Shown here: positions 1-11,839 of the stretch, one piece after another
Layout of the letters: each line of letters starts with the position of its first letter
Position numbering within the stretch: position 1 is the first letter of the stretch
Source: JANNSX01 sp963741525
GTDB taxonomy: Bacteria; Pseudomonadota; Alphaproteobacteria; Rhizobiales; Hyphomicrobiaceae
Assembly (NCBI GenBank): GCA_963741525.1
Contig: CAVUIW010000021.1
Location: 1 to 64,000 of the forward strand
Reading direction: 5' to 3'
DNA: 64,000 nucleotides
Translations under genes and position numbers: made by a program
Notes under the pieces: model-generated
What the model saw: only the letters and a program-made list of their open reading frames with translations
The model's database searches: none
Told to the model about the DNA's origin: nothing

Positions 1-3479
<3,479 letters not shown>

Positions 3480-3535
3480 GGGGGCTCCTCAGGGTCAGGC
3501 GAAGTCCGGCCGGAACTTCGCCTTGGAACAGGGAC

Positions 3536-3590
3536 GCCGGGCAAGAAAGCCCGGCCAACGGCTCGCCGGAGAGGCTCTCGAAAGCCTCTC
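3536..3590 (-). promoter_or_regulatory. Paired hairpins in the rplL-rpoB spacer
   Basis: The 165-base gap between rplL and rpoB holds two strong stems: GCCGGGC/GCCCGGC around 3536-3555 with a 6-base loop, and GAGAGGCT/AGCCTCTC around 3569-3590. In many bacteria this spacer carries an attenuator or an RNase processing site that lowers rpoB output relative to L7/L12. No T tract follows either stem, so a processing site or partial attenuator is more likely than a full terminator. The structures are seen directly; the role is inferred. Confidence 0.45.
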
Positions 3591-3644
3591 GGGGAAGCCG
3601 CCGCGGCGATCCGGCAAGAGCCAAACCGCCGCGACGAAATCGAG

Positions 3645-4016
3645 CTACTTGATCTCGACGGTGGCGCCGGCCTCCTCGAGCTTCTTCTTCATGGCCTCGG
3701 CATCGGCCTTCGAGACGGCTTCCTTGACGGCCTTGCCGCCGGCCTCGACGAGATCCTTGGCTTCCTTCAGGCCGAGACCCGTGATGGCGCGGACCTCTTT
3801 GATGACGTTGATCTTCTTGTCGCCGCCCGACTTCAGGATGACGTCGAACTCGGTCTGCTCCTCGACCGGAGCGGCGGCGGCGGCCGGCGCGGCGGCCATG
3901 GCGACGGGCGCGGCGGCCGACACGCCCCACTTCTCCTCGAGGAGCTTCGTCAGCTCGGCAGCCTCGAGAATGGTGAGGGAGGAGAGGTCATCGACGATTT
4001 TCTCAAGATTCGACAT
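3645..4016 (-). CDS. rplL: 50S ribosomal protein L7/L12
   Basis: Stalk protein of the large ribosomal subunit, which recruits translation factors; 123 residues, the usual length. The N-terminal dimerisation helix (MSNLEKIVDDLSSLTILEAA) is followed by an Ala/Pro-rich hinge (about residues 34-52) and the C-terminal factor-binding domain with DVILKSGGDKKINVIKEVR and GLGLKEAKDLVE. An AAAGG site precedes the ATG. It lies 71 bases after rplJ, as expected for the L10-L12 pair. Confidence 0.97.
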   Translation of the reverse strand: MSNLEKIVDDLSSLTILEAAELTKLLEEKWGVSAAAPVAMAAAPAAAAAPVEEQTEFDVILKSGGDKKINVIKEVRAITGLGLKEAKDLVEAGGKAVKEAVSKADAEAMKKKLEEAGATVEIK

Positions 4017-4087
4017 GGAACGTACCTTTCGATTTCTCTTTAAACCTGATCTTCGTTGCTTGCCGGCTTAAGCCGGCGGTGATGCTT

Positions 4088-4606
4088 TCAAGCGGCCTCG
4101 GCACCCTTGGCGTGGGCCGATATGACCCGCGCCAGGCCAGCGCCCGGCTCCTTGATTGTCCGCGCGATCTTCGACGCCGGAGCCTGGATGAGGCCGATGA
4201 TCTGGCCTCTCAGCTCGTCCAGCGACGGCAGCTCGGCGAGGGCCTTCACGCTCTGCGGATTGAGGACGGTGCGGCCCATCGCGCCACCCAGGATCACGAG
4301 CTTGTCGTGATCCTTGGCGAACGCCATGGCGACCTTCGCGGCGGCGACCGGATCGCTCGAATAAGCGATGACGGTCGGCCCCTTGAAGAGGTCGGCAATG
4401 CCGGCGGCCTCGGTTCCTTCCAGAGCGAGCTTGGCGAGCCGGTTCTTGGCCACCTTGACCTTGCCTCCGGCGGCCGACATGCGGCGGCGGAACTGGGTCA
4501 TTTGGGCAACCGTGAGACCGGCATAGTGGGCCACCACGATCACGCCCGTGTCCTTGAACACGTCGTGAAGCGCGGTGACGAGCTCTTTCTTTTCGGCTCT
4601 ATCCAC
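4088..4606 (-). CDS. rplJ: 50S ribosomal protein L10
   Basis: L10 anchors the L7/L12 dimers to the 23S rRNA and, with L12, represses its own operon. The start chosen is a GTG at 4604-4606 giving MDRAEKKELVTALHDVF, because it sits 5 bases after GGAGAGAG and gives 172 residues, the normal length. An open frame continues about 100 codons further upstream but that part has no family similarity and covers the leader. Recognisable segments include GLTVAQMTQFRRRM, KVAKNRLAKLA and the Ala-rich C-terminal helix that binds L12. Confidence 0.95.
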   Translation of the reverse strand: MDRAEKKELVTALHDVFKDTGVIVVAHYAGLTVAQMTQFRRRMSAAGGKVKVAKNRLAKLALEGTEAAGIADLFKGPTVIAYSSDPVAAAKVAMAFAKDHDKLVILGGAMGRTVLNPQSVKALAELPSLDELRGQIIGLIQAPASKIARTIKEPGAGLARVISAHAKGAEAA

Positions 4607-4943
4607 GTTGCTCTCTCCACTGGCGGTTGGGCCTTGCCGGTCCCACCCGCGGTTTTCAGTTGCCGTCGACACGCCACGCGGGCCGGCAAGCCCGGCGCGA
4701 AGACAGCGCCCACTTGCCTGTCCGCCGCATCCTGGCCGAAGCCACAACGCAGCAAGCACGAGGTTCAGGTTCTTCGCCTCAAGCCCTCGAAAGGACATCG
4801 GCTCCGTTCCATCTCCCGTCTCATGCAGGCCCATCTGGCTTAAGCTGGCTTGGCAGCCAGCACCTGCAATCTCGGACAGGTTGGCCCGGCGGATCGAAAC
4901 CCGTCGGACCACGTCGTCCGGGCTTGCGCCCGGAAGTCTATCG
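4607..4943 (-). promoter_or_regulatory. rplJL leader (putative L10 autoregulatory region)
   Basis: 337 bases without a convincing gene separate rplA from rplJ. In many bacteria this interval makes a structured mRNA leader bound by L10 or the L10-L12 complex, giving feedback control, and often carries a promoter. Several GC-rich self-complementary stretches are visible, but I did not fold the sequence or match it to the known L10 leader consensus. Position in the operon is the main support. Confidence 0.35.
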
Positions 4944-5648
4944 TCAGGCCGATGAACCGGAGAGGCTCTGCGGCTCGACCTTCACGCCAGGTCCCATGGT
5001 CGAGGAGATGGCGATACGCTTGAGGTAAGTGCCCTTGGCGCCAGCGGGCTTGGCCTTGATGACCGCGTCCGCGAAAGCCTTGATGTTGGCAACGAGGGCT
5101 GCCTCGGTGAAGCTCGACTTGCCGACGCCGGCCTGGATGATGCCGGCTTTCTCGACACGGAACTCGACCGCGCCGCCCTTGGCGTCCTTGACCGCCTGCG
5201 TCACGTTCATGGTGACGGTACCGACGCGCGGGTTCGGCATAAGGCCACGCGGGCCCAACACCTTACCGAGGCGCCCGACGAGGCCCATCATGTCCGGCGT
5301 CGCGATGCAGCGATCGAAGTCGATCGTGCCTTTCGACACGATATCGACGAGCTCCTCGGCGCCGACGATGTCGGCTCCGGCGCGCTTGGCCTCCTCGGCC
5401 TTGTCGCCCTTGGCGAAGACAGCGACCTTCAACGTCCGGCCCGTGCCGTTCGGAAGGTTGCAGACGCCGCGCACCATCTGGTCGGCGTGCTTGGGGTCGA
5501 CGCCCAGGTTCATGGCGATCTCAACCGTCTCGTCGAACTTGGCTTTCGCCTTCGACTTGACGAGCTTCACCGCCTCTTCGAGCGAATACAGCTTCTCGCG
5601 GTTCAAGTCCGCCGCGATTGCCTTGAAGCGCTTGCCTTGCTTGCTCAT
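4944..5648 (-). CDS. rplA: 50S ribosomal protein L1
   Basis: L1 binds 23S rRNA at the E-site stalk and in many bacteria represses the L11-L1 mRNA. The 234-residue product has the normal length and typical segments such as VDPKHADQMVRGVCNLPNGTG (about residues 51-70) and LGPRGLMPNPRVGTVT. The ATG lies 3 bases after the rplK stop, and its ribosome site (GGTGGAG) is inside the end of rplK, so the two are translationally coupled. Confidence 0.97.
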   Translation of the reverse strand: MSKQGKRFKAIAADLNREKLYSLEEAVKLVKSKAKAKFDETVEIAMNLGVDPKHADQMVRGVCNLPNGTGRTLKVAVFAKGDKAEEAKRAGADIVGAEELVDIVSKGTIDFDRCIATPDMMGLVGRLGKVLGPRGLMPNPRVGTVTMNVTQAVKDAKGGAVEFRVEKAGIIQAGVGKSSFTEAALVANIKAFADAVIKAKPAGAKGTYLKRIAISSTMGPGVKVEPQSLSGSSA

Positions 5649-5651
5649 GGC

Positions 5652-6080
5652 TTACTCCACCACCTCGATGCCCATGGACCGGGCAGTGCCGGCTATGATG
5701 CGGGCGCCCTGGTTGACGTCGTCGGTGTTGAGGTCCTTGAGCTTCACCTTCGCGACCTCCTTGACCTGCGCCATCGTCACCTTGCCGACGAAGCCGCGGC
5801 CGGTCGTCCCCGAGCCCTTCTCGATCTGGGCGGCCTTGCGCAGCAGATAGGACGCCGGCGGCGTCTTCATCTCGAAGGTGAAGGACTTGTCGGAGAACAC
5901 CGTGATCAGGCAGGGAACGGGCATGCCCTGCTCCATGCCCTGCGTCTTGGCGTTGAAATCCTTGCAGAAGCCCATGATGTTGACGCCGCGCGAGCCGAGC
6001 GCGGGGCCAATCGGCGGAGACGGGTTCGCCTGTCCCGCCGGCACCACCAGATTGATGTAGCCGTCGATCTTTTTTGCCAT
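5652..6080 (-). CDS. rplK: 50S ribosomal protein L11
   Basis: L11 forms the GTPase-associated centre with 23S rRNA and is needed for the stringent response. The ATG at 6078-6080 gives MAKKIDGYINLVVPAGQANP and a standard 142-residue protein, with an AAAGGG site 7 bases upstream. The open frame extends about 127 codons further upstream without any similarity. The N-terminal PPIGPALG and C-terminal GTARSMGIEV signatures are present. A 184-base GC-rich spacer with several short palindromes separates it from nusG and may hold a promoter. Confidence 0.97.
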   Translation of the reverse strand: MAKKIDGYINLVVPAGQANPSPPIGPALGSRGVNIMGFCKDFNAKTQGMEQGMPVPCLITVFSDKSFTFEMKTPPASYLLRKAAQIEKGSGTTGRGFVGKVTMAQVKEVAKVKLKDLNTDDVNQGARIIAGTARSMGIEVVE

Positions 6081-6264
6081 GTCACAACCCTTTCTGGGCC
6101 AATGGGCCCAAGACGCCAAAGGGACCGTGGTGCGGAGGTGGGCGGCCCTTGGCGGGAACCGCTCTCCTCCCACGGCCTTTGCCGGAACAGAGCAACTTGC
6201 TCCATTTCGGCTGCCGGCTCTGGGCGATTGCCCGGGCCCCGGCGGGAGCCAGACCCCTATGGGC

Positions 6265-6798
6265 CTAGCTGACCTTCTCGACCTGCGCGAACTCGAGTTC
6301 GACGGGCGTCGCGCGCCCAAAAATCGAAACCGCCACCTTGAGCCGTGCCCGCTCCTCGTCGATTTCCTCGACGAGACCGGAGAAGGATGCGAAGGGCCCA
6401 TCGGCGACGCGCACCTGCTCGCCGATCTCGAAGGAGATCGTCGGCTTCGGCCGCTCGACACCTTCCTTGACCTGGCCGAGAATGCGCTCAGCCTCGGAAT
6501 CGGAGATCGGCATCGGCTTGTTCTCCGCGCCGAGGAAGCCGGTGACTTTCGGTGTGTTCTTGATGAGATGGTAGGCCTGATCGGTCAGCTCCATCTTCAC
6601 CAGCACATAGCCTGGAAAGAATTTGCGCTCGGAGGCGACCTTCCGGCCGCGGCGGATCTCGACCACCTCTTCCGTAGGCACCAGCACCTCGTCGAAGAGG
6701 TCGGTCAGCCCGTTCTGCTGCGCACGCTCCTTGATCGCCTCGGCGACCTTGCGCTCGAAGTTCGAGTAGGCATGCACGATGTACCAGCGCTTCGCCAT
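6265..6798 (-). CDS. nusG: Transcription termination/antitermination protein NusG
   Basis: NusG binds the RNA polymerase clamp and promotes processivity, Rho-dependent termination and coupling to ribosomes. The start at 6796-6798 gives MAKRWYIVHAYSNFERKVAE, 177 residues. The NGN domain (about 1-115, with FPGYVLVKMELTD) and the C-terminal KOW motif (VRVADGPFASFSGLVEEID) are both intact. It follows secE by 41 bases in the usual secE-nusG pair. Confidence 0.97.
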   Translation of the reverse strand: MAKRWYIVHAYSNFERKVAEAIKERAQQNGLTDLFDEVLVPTEEVVEIRRGRKVASERKFFPGYVLVKMELTDQAYHLIKNTPKVTGFLGAENKPMPISDSEAERILGQVKEGVERPKPTISFEIGEQVRVADGPFASFSGLVEEIDEERARLKVAVSIFGRATPVELEFAQVEKVS

Positions 6799-6839
6799 CG
6801 ACGTTTCCGCTCGCATTTGCTTTTGGCCGCCCGTGCCCA

Positions 6840-7031
6840 CTAAGCCCCGAGGCCCAGTATGAAGGCCACCGCCCGGCTGAAGACTTGATCCGCGATCATG
6901 AAGAAGATCGCCGCCAGGATGACCATCAAGAGCACGAGCACCGTGGTAATCATGGTCTCGCGCCCGGTCGGCCAGGTGATCTTGTCGGCCTCGACCCTGA
7001 CTTCGCGCGCGAACTCGACTGGATTCTTCAT
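6840..7031 (-). CDS. secE: Preprotein translocase subunit SecE
   Basis: Small essential subunit of the SecYEG channel. The 63-residue protein has the amphipathic cytoplasmic helix with the conserved KITWPTGRET segment and one membrane span (about residues 29-58, TVLVLLMVILAAIFFMI). This short single-span form is typical outside the Enterobacteriaceae. It lies 118 bases downstream of tRNA-Trp on the same strand. Confidence 0.95.
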   Translation of the reverse strand: MKNPVEFAREVRVEADKITWPTGRETMITTVLVLLMVILAAIFFMIADQVFSRAVAFILGLGA

Positions 7032-7149
7032 GCCGCCTCAACTGCTCGCCTACGGGCCCGACGGGAGACGATCCCGCTGAAAATCCGGCTATCCCTTTGA
7101 GGATGCCCGACTTTTCCCGATTGGCTCCTTATGATCTGTCAGTGCTCAA

Positions 7150-7225
7150 TGGCAGGGGCGGAGGGTCTCGAACCCCCAGCCTTCGGTTTTGGAGACCGAC
7201 GCTCTACCAATTGAGCTACACCCCT
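7150..7225 (-). tRNA. trnW: tRNA-Trp (CCA)
   Basis: A complete cloverleaf of 76 nt can be drawn. The acceptor stem is AGGGGTG/CGCCCCT and the CCA end is encoded (7150-7152). The anticodon stem TCGGT/ACCGA encloses the loop CTCCAAA with anticodon CCA, and the T arm reads GGGGGTTCGAGACCCTC. It heads the secE-nusG operon, a very common bacterial arrangement. Confidence 0.96.
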
Positions 7226-7487
7226 ACGCGCCCTCGACACGAAAAGATACACTCCCCCGCAACGAGGGTTGCGGAGGAGCTAATAGCCCATACCGCAGCC
7301 CTTGTCACGCATTTGATTCGGTGTCAAGGAAAATGACGTGCATCCTGTTCGGTCATCACAGTCCATTGCTTCCTCCCCAAGAGTGCTTCGGTGAAGCCGT
7401 GGCCTGGACGTGCGACTGCTACCTCGCTATTATCCTATTGCCCCTGCCTGTTCTGCGTCTCGGGTTCCCAACCCAATGGAGACGCGC

Positions 7488-7799
7488 ATGTTCAGGATCA
7501 TCGAAAAGGCAGAGCCGGACTTATCGCCACCGGCACTTGAGTTGTCCGTCTATACAAGCCCAAAGGACGGCGAGACGACGTTGGCGCACGCAACTTATCC
7601 CGCAATCATCCAGGGCAGCAAGGCGATTTGGCCATGCATAATCAGATTTGGGACGCCGGTGCAGGTGGCATTTCAAGAGGCCACCGACTTTGCGAAGTCG
7701 AACGACATCGCCGTGTGGGTCAACGACCCGCAAAATCTTTTCCCACCTGAACGCCGGAAAGCCGCATACACCCACCTTTCCCTGCTCGGTGTTGGCTAG
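7488..7799 (+). CDS. Hypothetical protein
   Basis: A 103-residue protein beginning MFRIIEKAEPDLSPPALELS. The start at 7488 is preferred because GGAG lies 6 bases upstream; the frame is open further up to 7410. I recognise no family. There is no signal peptide or membrane span, and composition is ordinary. The end is followed by a second copy of a short motif (CGCCGGAAAGCCGC) that also occurs inside the gene near 7751. Base composition is somewhat lower in GC than its neighbours, so it may be acquired DNA. Confidence 0.5.
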   Translation: MFRIIEKAEPDLSPPALELSVYTSPKDGETTLAHATYPAIIQGSKAIWPCIIRFGTPVQVAFQEATDFAKSNDIAVWVNDPQNLFPPERRKAAYTHLSLLGVG

Positions 7800-7898
7800 G
7801 GCATTCCCCCCAAAAAACGCCGGAAAGCCGCCCACCGATGCGGCTCAATGAAAGTTGTTGTAGATTGTTTGCGCTGGCAGTTTACCGGAAGGCAGATC

Positions 7899-8138
7899 TC
7901 AAAAGTGCTTCTTCGCGAATGCACGGCCGGAGCCTGATTTCAAGCATCGCTCGAACGCCGTTGCCTTCGCCGGATCAGAGAAGCCGATCGACACGACTAT
8001 TCGCCATGGTCGGTACTTGTTGGTGTGAATAGACTTGCCACTGTTGTGCTCAACGAGGCGACGCTCGATAGCGTCAGTCAAGCCAACGTAGTACCTGGAG
8101 TCGTCGATCTCGCTCTGCAGGATGTAGACGAAGATCAC
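7899..8138 (-). CDS. GIY-YIG domain nuclease, YhbQ/UPF0213-like
   Basis: A stand-alone 79-residue GIY-YIG domain. The two signature strands read FVYILQS and YYVGLT (GIY and YIG equivalents) near residues 3-20. The catalytic Arg is probably in DAIERRLVEHNSGKS, and the Glu is in ATAFERCLKSGSGR. Stand-alone domains of this size are common in alphaproteobacteria, and some act on DNA during repair or recombination, but the role here is unknown. It sits between a hypothetical gene and an inverted repeat that touches tRNA-Gly. Confidence 0.85.
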   Translation of the reverse strand: MIFVYILQSEIDDSRYYVGLTDAIERRLVEHNSGKSIHTNKYRPWRIVVSIGFSDPAKATAFERCLKSGSGRAFAKKHF

Positions 8139-8190
8139 GACATCCAGTCCGCCTTCGCCAAGGCTTTGGCGGGAGTTAGCTATGGCGGGA

Positions 8191-8279
8191 CATCCGCCTT
8201 CGCCTTCCGCTCCATCCGCCTCCGCCTTCCGCCTGTGGCGGAGGCTTCGGCGGGACGGGGCGGAAGGCGAAGGCGGATG
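8191..8279. repeat. Perfect 20-bp inverted repeat abutting tRNA-Gly
   Basis: CATCCGCCTTCGCCTTCCGC at 8191-8210 is repeated exactly in reverse complement at 8260-8279. The 49-base spacer contains further degenerate copies of the same CCGCCTTCGCC word on both strands. The right arm shares its last two bases with the encoded CCA end of tRNA-Gly. A related word, CGCCTTCGCCAAGGC, lies just to the left (8151-8165). It looks like a small palindromic repeat element, or an accumulation of one, next to the GIY-YIG gene. Confidence 0.8.
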
Positions 8280-8351
8280 GAGCGGGTGAAGGGAATCGAA
8301 CCCTCGTCATCAGCTTGGAAGGCTGTTGCTCTACCATTGAGCTACACCCGC
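8278..8351 (-). tRNA. trnG: tRNA-Gly (TCC)
   Basis: A 74-nt cloverleaf with acceptor stem GCGGGTG/CACCCGC, discriminator T and encoded CCA. The anticodon loop CTTCCAA lies within the stem CAGC/GCTG and gives anticodon TCC, reading GGA and GGG. The T arm reads GAGGGTTCGATTCCCTT. The 3' end overlaps the arm of the adjacent inverted repeat by two bases. Confidence 0.95.
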
Positions 8352-8399
8352 GCTTGCTCCCGGTGATAACCAAGCCGAACCGGGCGCGCAAGGCGCCAA

Positions 8400-9818
8400 T
8401 CACAGGCGCCCGGCGAGATCCCGTATGGCTGCAAACGCGATGTCGATATCCTCTGGCGCCGTTTCCGTCTGGCCAATCTGCACGCGGATGACGAGCTTGC
8501 CCTGATGCCGGGTCGGCGTCAGGTAGGTGCGGCCGTCGTCGTTTACGGCGTCGAGGAGCCGCTGGTTGAGCGCATCGAGCCCGGCGGCATCCGGCCCCGG
8601 CCGGACGAGCCGGAATGTGAACAGCGACAGCATCGGCGGCGTGACGATCTCGAAGCCGGGCTCCGCCGCGATCCGGCGGGCGAAATCCTCGGCCAAGGTG
8701 ATGTGCCCGCGGATAATCTTGCGCAAGCCCTCGACACCGTAGGCTCGGATAACGAACCAGAGCTTCAGCGCCCGGAACCGGCGGCCGAGCTGGGGCGACC
8801 ATTCGGAGTAGTTGAGAATGCCGTCCTTGCCGTGGGTGGCGAGATAGGACGGACGGATGCCGAGCGTCCTGACCAGCGCTTCGGGATCGCGCAGGAACAG
8901 CACCGAGCAGTCGAAATTCGTCATCAGCCACTTGTGCGGATTGAAGACGAAGCTGTCGGCCAGCTCGGCGCCGGCCATCCAATGGCGCAGCTCCGGACAG
9001 ATCATGGCGCTGCCGGCCCAGGCCGCATCGACATGCAGATGGAGGCCGTGCCTGCGCGCGATCTCGGCTACGGCACGGATGTCATCGCTGGCGCCGACGC
9101 CCGTGCCCCCGAGTGCCGAGACGATCGTAGCGGGTAGCATGCCAGACGCGCGATCAGCAACGATCGCCCCTTCGAGTGCGCCTGCGTCCATTGAGAGATG
9201 CGGCCCTTGCGTCGCCACCTTGACGAGGTTGTCCTGTCCGATGCCCGCCATCCAACAGGCCTTGTCGATCGAGGAATGTACCTGATCGGAGGCATAGACA
9301 CGGACGGGTGGCTGCCCTGAAAGCCCCTTCGTGTTGCCGGTAAAGCCCAGCGCCTTCTCGCGGCCAGTGAGGATCGCGGCAAAAGTCGCCGTCGAGGCGG
9401 TATCCTGGATGACGCCGTGAAAGCCTTCGGGCAGGCCGATCATCTGCCGGAGCCATTGCGTGACGGTGGTCTCGAGTTCGGTCGCCGCCGGCGAGGTCTG
9501 CCAGAGCATGCCCTGGGCGCCCATGGCCGCCGTCAGATACTCGGCGACGAGCGAGGGCGGGCTCGAATTGGCGGGAAAGTAGGCGAAGAAACGCGGATGT
9601 TGCCAGTGCGTGATGCCGGGCACGACTATCCGCTCGAAGTCGGCGAAGATCGCCGCCATGTCCTCGGCCGCCTCAGGCGGTGACAGCGCGATCTGCCGGG
9701 CAATGCCGCCCGGCGCAGTCTGCGCGCGAACCGGGCGATCGCGCAGATTGGCGAGATAGTCAGTCCCCCAATCGGCGGCGCGGCGGCTCCAGTGGCGGAG
9801 CCAGGTCTTATCGATCAT
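8400..9818 (-). CDS. Pyridoxal-dependent decarboxylase (aromatic-L-amino-acid decarboxylase family, group II)
   Basis: A 472-residue fold-type I PLP enzyme of the DOPA/tryptophan decarboxylase family. The PLP lysine is K296 in SFVFNPHKWLMTNFDC, the cofactor Asp is in LHVDAAWAG (about residues 262-270), and the family stretch HWQHPRFFAYFPAN lies near residues 71-84. Likely substrates are aromatic amino acids, but substrate choice cannot be read with certainty. It follows the LuxR/hydrolase gene by 71 bases on the same strand, so the two may be co-transcribed and the regulator may control it. Start at the ATG of 9816-9818. Confidence 0.9.
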   Translation of the reverse strand: MIDKTWLRHWSRRAADWGTDYLANLRDRPVRAQTAPGGIARQIALSPPEAAEDMAAIFADFERIVVPGITHWQHPRFFAYFPANSSPPSLVAEYLTAAMGAQGMLWQTSPAATELETTVTQWLRQMIGLPEGFHGVIQDTASTATFAAILTGREKALGFTGNTKGLSGQPPVRVYASDQVHSSIDKACWMAGIGQDNLVKVATQGPHLSMDAGALEGAIVADRASGMLPATIVSALGGTGVGASDDIRAVAEIARRHGLHLHVDAAWAGSAMICPELRHWMAGAELADSFVFNPHKWLMTNFDCSVLFLRDPEALVRTLGIRPSYLATHGKDGILNYSEWSPQLGRRFRALKLWFVIRAYGVEGLRKIIRGHITLAEDFARRIAAEPGFEIVTPPMLSLFTFRLVRPGPDAAGLDALNQRLLDAVNDDGRTYLTPTRHQGKLVIRVQIGQTETAPEDIDIAFAAIRDLAGRL

Positions 9819-9889
9819 CGGTCTCTGCAATGTTTGGAGGGATCGAGAGCCCAGAGTGAACCCGCCCGGCAAACAAAGCGCAAGCTCAC

Positions 9890-11617
9890 TCAGGCCGCCA
9901 TGGCCGCTTCGACGGCATCGAGAACCTGCTGGTGATGCGTGTAGACGAGGGTCTGGCCGGCATCTGCGATTTCTATCAAACGCAGCTCGGGCTTCTTGCC
10001 CTTGTACTCGCGCACGGTCTCGATCGGCGAGAAAGGATCGCCCACTCCGGCGAGCAACGTGATCGGCAGCTCGCAATCGAGCAGCAGCTTCGGCCAGGGC
10101 TTGGCGAACTCGATGATCTCGCGAGACCACGACTGATGCGCCATGGCGTGTTGTGTCATCGCAATCTCGGTCCCTGCCTCGAGCGGCCTGGAGATCGCGG
10201 GTGTCTGCAGTGCGCGAACGTCCGCCGGGCAGGCGCTCATCATCGTTTCGAGAAACCGTCGCGCACCTAGCCGTCTTGCCATGTGGAAAAGCAAGAGTGA
10301 GGCGTACGGGAGCGTCCGCGGCGCGTAGGTCGCGTTCATCTGGATGAAGCGCACGAACTTGCCGAGCCGCGCGAACTGCGCCTTGGTCTCGAGCGGCATC
10401 GTTGCCGCCGCGCCGATCACACCCGTCAGCACGCCCGGATGGCGCTTGATGAAATGCAACGCGATCTTGATGTCATCGCAGATCGCGACCACCGGACAGC
10501 GATCGATGCCGAGTGACCTCAGCAGGTGGTGGATGTCGTCCACTGCCACGTCGTAGATGTTGGCACTTTGCGGGCAGACCGTGGAGGCGCCATAACCCGC
10601 CCTGACCGGCACGATCATTCGCATTTTCCGGCGGGCCATTTCCTCCTCGGCCGCATCAGTCCAGCGAATGAAGCATTGACCGCTCGGCAAGAGCAGGAAC
10701 GCCCGGCCGTTAGGATCGCCGGCAATGCGGTAGTGAATCCTGCGGCCATCTGGAAGCGGATGCTCGATGAGCTCGTAGAGCGGAAGCTCGCGCGGAACGC
10801 GCTGCGGATCGTTGCCGAACTCGTGGCCGCCGACGGAGTGGAGGAGGGTAGTGACGAGGCGCACGAGATCCGCTTGCGAGCCAAGCTCCGTCTTCTGCAA
10901 GAGCGACTGGACCTGGCTCCGCACGGTGGCTTCCGAGCGACCGGTCGTTGCGGCAATTGCGGCGACCGTCTCGCCTCGCGTCAGGCCGCGCAGGACCTCG
11001 CTTTCCCGACCCGTGATGGAATAGGTTTTCGCGAGCAGATCACCGACCTCATCGGTCCATTTGTGCTCGCTTGTCACCATGATCACATGGCGGCCGCCCG
11101 TCTCGACATCGACGGCGCGAAGATGGGCGAGCACCGTGTGATTGGCACCCGCCTGCTTGAAGCGGACAATGGCATTCTGGCACGCCCGGGCCGACATCAG
11201 CTCGGCAAGCTGTGCCTCGATGGCTTCGCTGCCTTCGGGATCGATGGCGAGGTCCGCGAGCCAATGTCCGGGCATAACATTGAAGACAGCCGCGGCAGCG
11301 TCGTTCGACGAAACGATCAGGCCACGCTTGTTGAAAATGAATGCCGCCGTACGGAACCCGGAGAGCAGCTCGCCGATGCGCGCGGCATGCGCGGAGATGA
11401 CCCGGTCCAGAGCCTCAACGACCGTGTCGTCGCCTGTGAGATCCGCCGCCAGCTCGCGCGAAAAGGCGCCAGCCAGATCACCCGCCTTCGGCGTGATCTC
11501 GCGCTCCCAGCGTTCGACGAGGTTGAACAGCCGGTCCGGGTCGACCGAGACGGCATAGATGTGATTGAGGAACGCGGACAGGCCATCGAGCTGGTAGTCG
11601 CCATCCGATCGGTCCAT
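9890..11617 (-). CDS. LuxR-type HTH regulator fused to an alpha/beta-hydrolase domain
   Basis: A 575-residue fusion. Residues about 65-185 look like a PAS-type sensor (TAAFIFNKRGLIVSSNDAAA). Residues about 198-260 are a GerE/LuxR DNA-binding domain (ITGRESEVLRGLTRGETVAA, then SEATVRSQVQSLL). Residues about 285-575 have alpha/beta-hydrolase character (VPVRAGYGAS, late His in YTHHQQ). The nucleophile elbow, normally G-x-S-x-G, reads VVAICDDIKIAL (376-387), putting an Asp (D381) where Ser is expected. That resembles epoxide hydrolases and dehalogenases only in the residue, or it may be a catalytically dead ligand-binding domain. It lies directly upstream of the PLP decarboxylase. Confidence 0.85.
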   Translation of the reverse strand: MDRSDGDYQLDGLSAFLNHIYAVSVDPDRLFNLVERWEREITPKAGDLAGAFSRELAADLTGDDTVVEALDRVISAHAARIGELLSGFRTAAFIFNKRGLIVSSNDAAAAVFNVMPGHWLADLAIDPEGSEAIEAQLAELMSARACQNAIVRFKQAGANHTVLAHLRAVDVETGGRHVIMVTSEHKWTDEVGDLLAKTYSITGRESEVLRGLTRGETVAAIAATTGRSEATVRSQVQSLLQKTELGSQADLVRLVTTLLHSVGGHEFGNDPQRVPRELPLYELIEHPLPDGRRIHYRIAGDPNGRAFLLLPSGQCFIRWTDAAEEEMARRKMRMIVPVRAGYGASTVCPQSANIYDVAVDDIHHLLRSLGIDRCPVVAICDDIKIALHFIKRHPGVLTGVIGAAATMPLETKAQFARLGKFVRFIQMNATYAPRTLPYASLLLFHMARRLGARRFLETMMSACPADVRALQTPAISRPLEAGTEIAMTQHAMAHQSWSREIIEFAKPWPKLLLDCELPITLLAGVGDPFSPIETVREYKGKKPELRLIEIADAGQTLVYTHHQQVLDAVEAAMAA

Positions 11618-11839
11618 GAGTTCGCCTGCCCCTCAGATTTGGCCTACGCCCGGAAACGGAAAACCGCCGGTGCTGACCCTCATATAGCGCCGCCGGGCGA
11701 CGCCAATCCGGCCCATGCCGCGCAGAACACCCTATCACAGAGCTCGTACAATCAAGCCGGCGCCCATCTCCCCAAAAAACTCGTCGGTGCGCTGACGTAT
11801 CCCGGCAACATCGGCATGCGTCCTGATCGCCCGCGCCTG

